DNA from: Muribaculaceae bacterium
GTDB lineage: Bacteria > Bacteroidota > Bacteroidia > Bacteroidales > Muribaculaceae
Assembly (NCBI GenBank): GCA_017619255.1
Contig: JAFZSS010000227.1
Coordinates: 1-5,333 of the forward strand
Direction of reading: 5' to 3'
DNA: 5,333 bases
The translations under genes and the position numbers were made by a program. The notes under the pieces are model-generated. The model ran no database searches. It was not told the DNA's origin and saw nothing but the letters and a program-made list of their open reading frames with translations. Positions 4,392-5,333 of the stretch are shown here, in pieces; positions within the stretch are counted from its first letter, which is position 1, and each line of letters opens with the position of its first letter.

Positions 4392-5039
4392 TTACCAGTC
4401 TTGAGTCATTTCCATCAGGGTGAGGATGCCCTCGCGGCCCATGTTCATCATCAGGTCCAGGATGCTCAAGTCGGCCTTGAAGCCTGACTGGCCGTTCCAC
4501 ATCTGGTAATAGGGCACATCAGCTATGGGCAAGGAGTCGGCCTTCTTCATGGCGATGCGGCCACGCAGGTCGAGCACGCCCTCATCTTCCTGTCCCATCC
4601 CGCAAGCATAGTGCGTTTCCAACGGCAGGTCCATGAAGTCGACGATGACCTCATGTAACTGCTGGTTGAACTCGTGCAGGTAACGCTGCGAGCCGTGGAT
4701 GACGCGAGACAGGTCGTCGGCAACATAATCAAAATAGGGAGAGCGGCCGTAAGCCGAGAACAGCGCGCCCCAGTGCAGACGGCGCCAGTCGCCGTGCTCC
4801 GAGATGAGCACATCGCGCAGCGGGGTCATCATGTTGTTGGTGCTGCCCACAAGAGGCACGGTGAGCGTTTGCAAGCCGTTGGGGCCATCGATGCGGTAGC
4901 GGTGATGGCTATGACGCAAGGGCAGGCGCCGCTCGTCCAGGTCAACAAGCAAAGTGCCCGTCTTGACGGCAACCGCATAGCACCGCACGCTGGCGGCGCA
5001 CATGCTGCCCATCACAACAGCAGACAACTGATTGGTCAT
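4392..5039 (-). CDS. WbqC-like family protein
   Basis: 215 residues resembling the WbqC-like family, a group named for an O-antigen locus protein and without a firmly established reaction; it is common in Bacteroidales beside signal peptidase genes. Family-like stretches are WRRLHWGALFSAYGRSPYF (85-103) and, near the C-terminus, YYQMW (177-181) and GFKADLSILDLMMNMGREG (186-204). The protein is soluble with no signal peptide. Start: ATG at 5039 is preceded in frame by TAA five codons upstream, so little extension is possible. Compared with my memory of homologues, the N-terminal aromatic/proline motif (of the YFPP type) is replaced by GSMCAASVRCYAVAV, an oddity. It follows lepB by 56 bp on the same strand, probably in one transcript. 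Family assignment is good; function is unknown. Confidence 0.85.
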   Translation of the reverse strand: MTNQLSAVVMGSMCAASVRCYAVAVKTGTLLVDLDERRLPLRHSHHRYRIDGPNGLQTLTVPLVGSTNNMMTPLRDVLISEHGDWRRLHWGALFSAYGRSPYFDYVADDLSRVIHGSQRYLHEFNQQLHEVIVDFMDLPLETHYACGMGQEDEGVLDLRGRIAMKKADSLPIADVPYYQMWNGQSGFKADLSILDLMMNMGREGILTLMEMTQDW

Positions 5040-5059
5040 TGATAGTGATGATTTAGAAC

Positions 5060-5101
5060 GCTAATTGCTAATGGCTAACAGCTTAAAGCTAAAGGCTACT
5101 T
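5060..5101. repeat. Heptamer tandem array 2 (six units, GCTAANN)
   Basis: Six contiguous 7-bp units are present: GCTAATT, GCTAATG, GCTAACA, GCTTAAA, GCTAAAG, GCTACTT. It occupies most of the spacer between lepB and the WbqC-like gene, and its last unit contains the lepB stop codon (CTA at 5096-5098, TAG on the minus strand). It matches array 1 (3137-3178) in period, copy number, CTA core and intergenic position, though the unit sequence differs. Confidence 0.85.
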
Positions 5102-5333
5102 TTTATCCGGATTCGGCATCTTGAAGATGCGGTTCCAGCGGATGCCGCCGTCAAAGAGCCTGTGGTCCTTGTCAAACGAGATGAGGATGATTGACGGAGT
5201 GCCCACGATGTGGTCTTCGGGAACGAAGCCCCAGTAGCGGGAGTCGAGCGAATTGTCGCGGTTGTCACCCTGCATCCAGTAGTAGTCCATCTTAAAGGTG
5301 TAGCTCGTCTCGGCCTTGCCGTTGATAAGAATC
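5096..5333 (-). CDS. lepB: Signal peptidase I, C-terminal part (5' truncated by window)
   Basis: Signal peptidase I is a membrane-anchored serine protease (Ser/Lys dyad) that removes signal peptides from exported proteins at the periplasmic face. The minus-strand frame is open to the window edge (5333) and 78 residues are visible. They include the conserved box QGDNRDNSLDSRYWGFVPE (about 21-39 of the visible part), which is diagnostic for the family, then HIVGTPSIILISFD and a polar tail ending PDKK. The catalytic Ser and Lys boxes and the membrane anchor lie beyond the window, so activity cannot be judged. The Met at 5290 is internal, because the box context requires the upstream residues. 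Bacteroidales often carry more than one copy near dapB; whether this is one of a pair cannot be seen. The stop TAG lies within a heptamer array. Confidence 0.95.
   Translation of the reverse strand, partial: ILINGKAETSYTFKMDYYWMQGDNRDNSLDSRYWGFVPEDHIVGTPSIILISFDKDHRLFDGGIRWNRIFKMPNPDKK

Overview
The window looks like a chromosomal segment of a Bacteroidales bacterium, most likely of the Prevotellaceae/Muribaculaceae type. Three things point there. The Der and signal peptidase I fragments read like Bacteroidales homologues. The promoters follow the Bacteroidetes pattern (TTTG about 20 bp before TAnnTTTG). Genes start without Shine-Dalgarno sequences. Genus is not resolvable by eye.

Layout, left to right. 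(1) 1-801 (+): 3' part of der, a ribosome-assembly GTPase, closed by a hairpin terminator. (2) 802-1529: no protein gene I believe in. It holds a good Bacteroidetes promoter (922-953) with no gene behind it, a GNRA-capped hairpin (1055-1078), and then GC-rich, palindrome-rich DNA. (3) 1341-2323: a REP/RAYT-like module. An intact single-domain HUH/Y1 transposase gene (1530-1976, with its own promoter) is bracketed by inverted copies of a roughly 127-nt element, copy A upstream and copy C downstream. A third copy, B, in the same orientation as A, follows. Each copy folds into the same four successive hairpins. The inverted copy keeps the stems through paired base changes, so secondary structure appears to be what is conserved. 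(4) 2430-3834 (+): two probable envelope proteins. One is a secreted coiled-coil protein. The other joins an N-terminal four-cysteine motif to an internal signal-like segment, a carboxypeptidase-regulatory-like beta domain and a TonB-box-like tail. (5) 3881-4070 (-): a CAU-anticodon tRNA with its own promoter and terminator, convergent with the preceding genes. (6) 4071-4391: no gene; contains a long-range inverted repeat enclosing smaller structures. (7) 4392-5333 (-): a WbqC-like family gene downstream of the 3' end of a signal peptidase I gene, probably one transcript.

Two intergenic spacers (3137-3178 and 5060-5101) each hold exactly six 7-bp units built on a CTA core. Since 7 is not a multiple of 3, each array puts stop codons in all six frames. 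The signal peptidase gene takes its own stop codon from the last unit of its array.

The most interesting material is the transposase with its covarying four-hairpin repeats, then the paired heptamer arrays, the C4/regulatory-domain protein with two plausible starts, and the promoter-plus-hairpin segment that could be a small RNA. The window shows housekeeping genes around a small accessory insertion; I see no defence, CRISPR or biosynthetic cluster.
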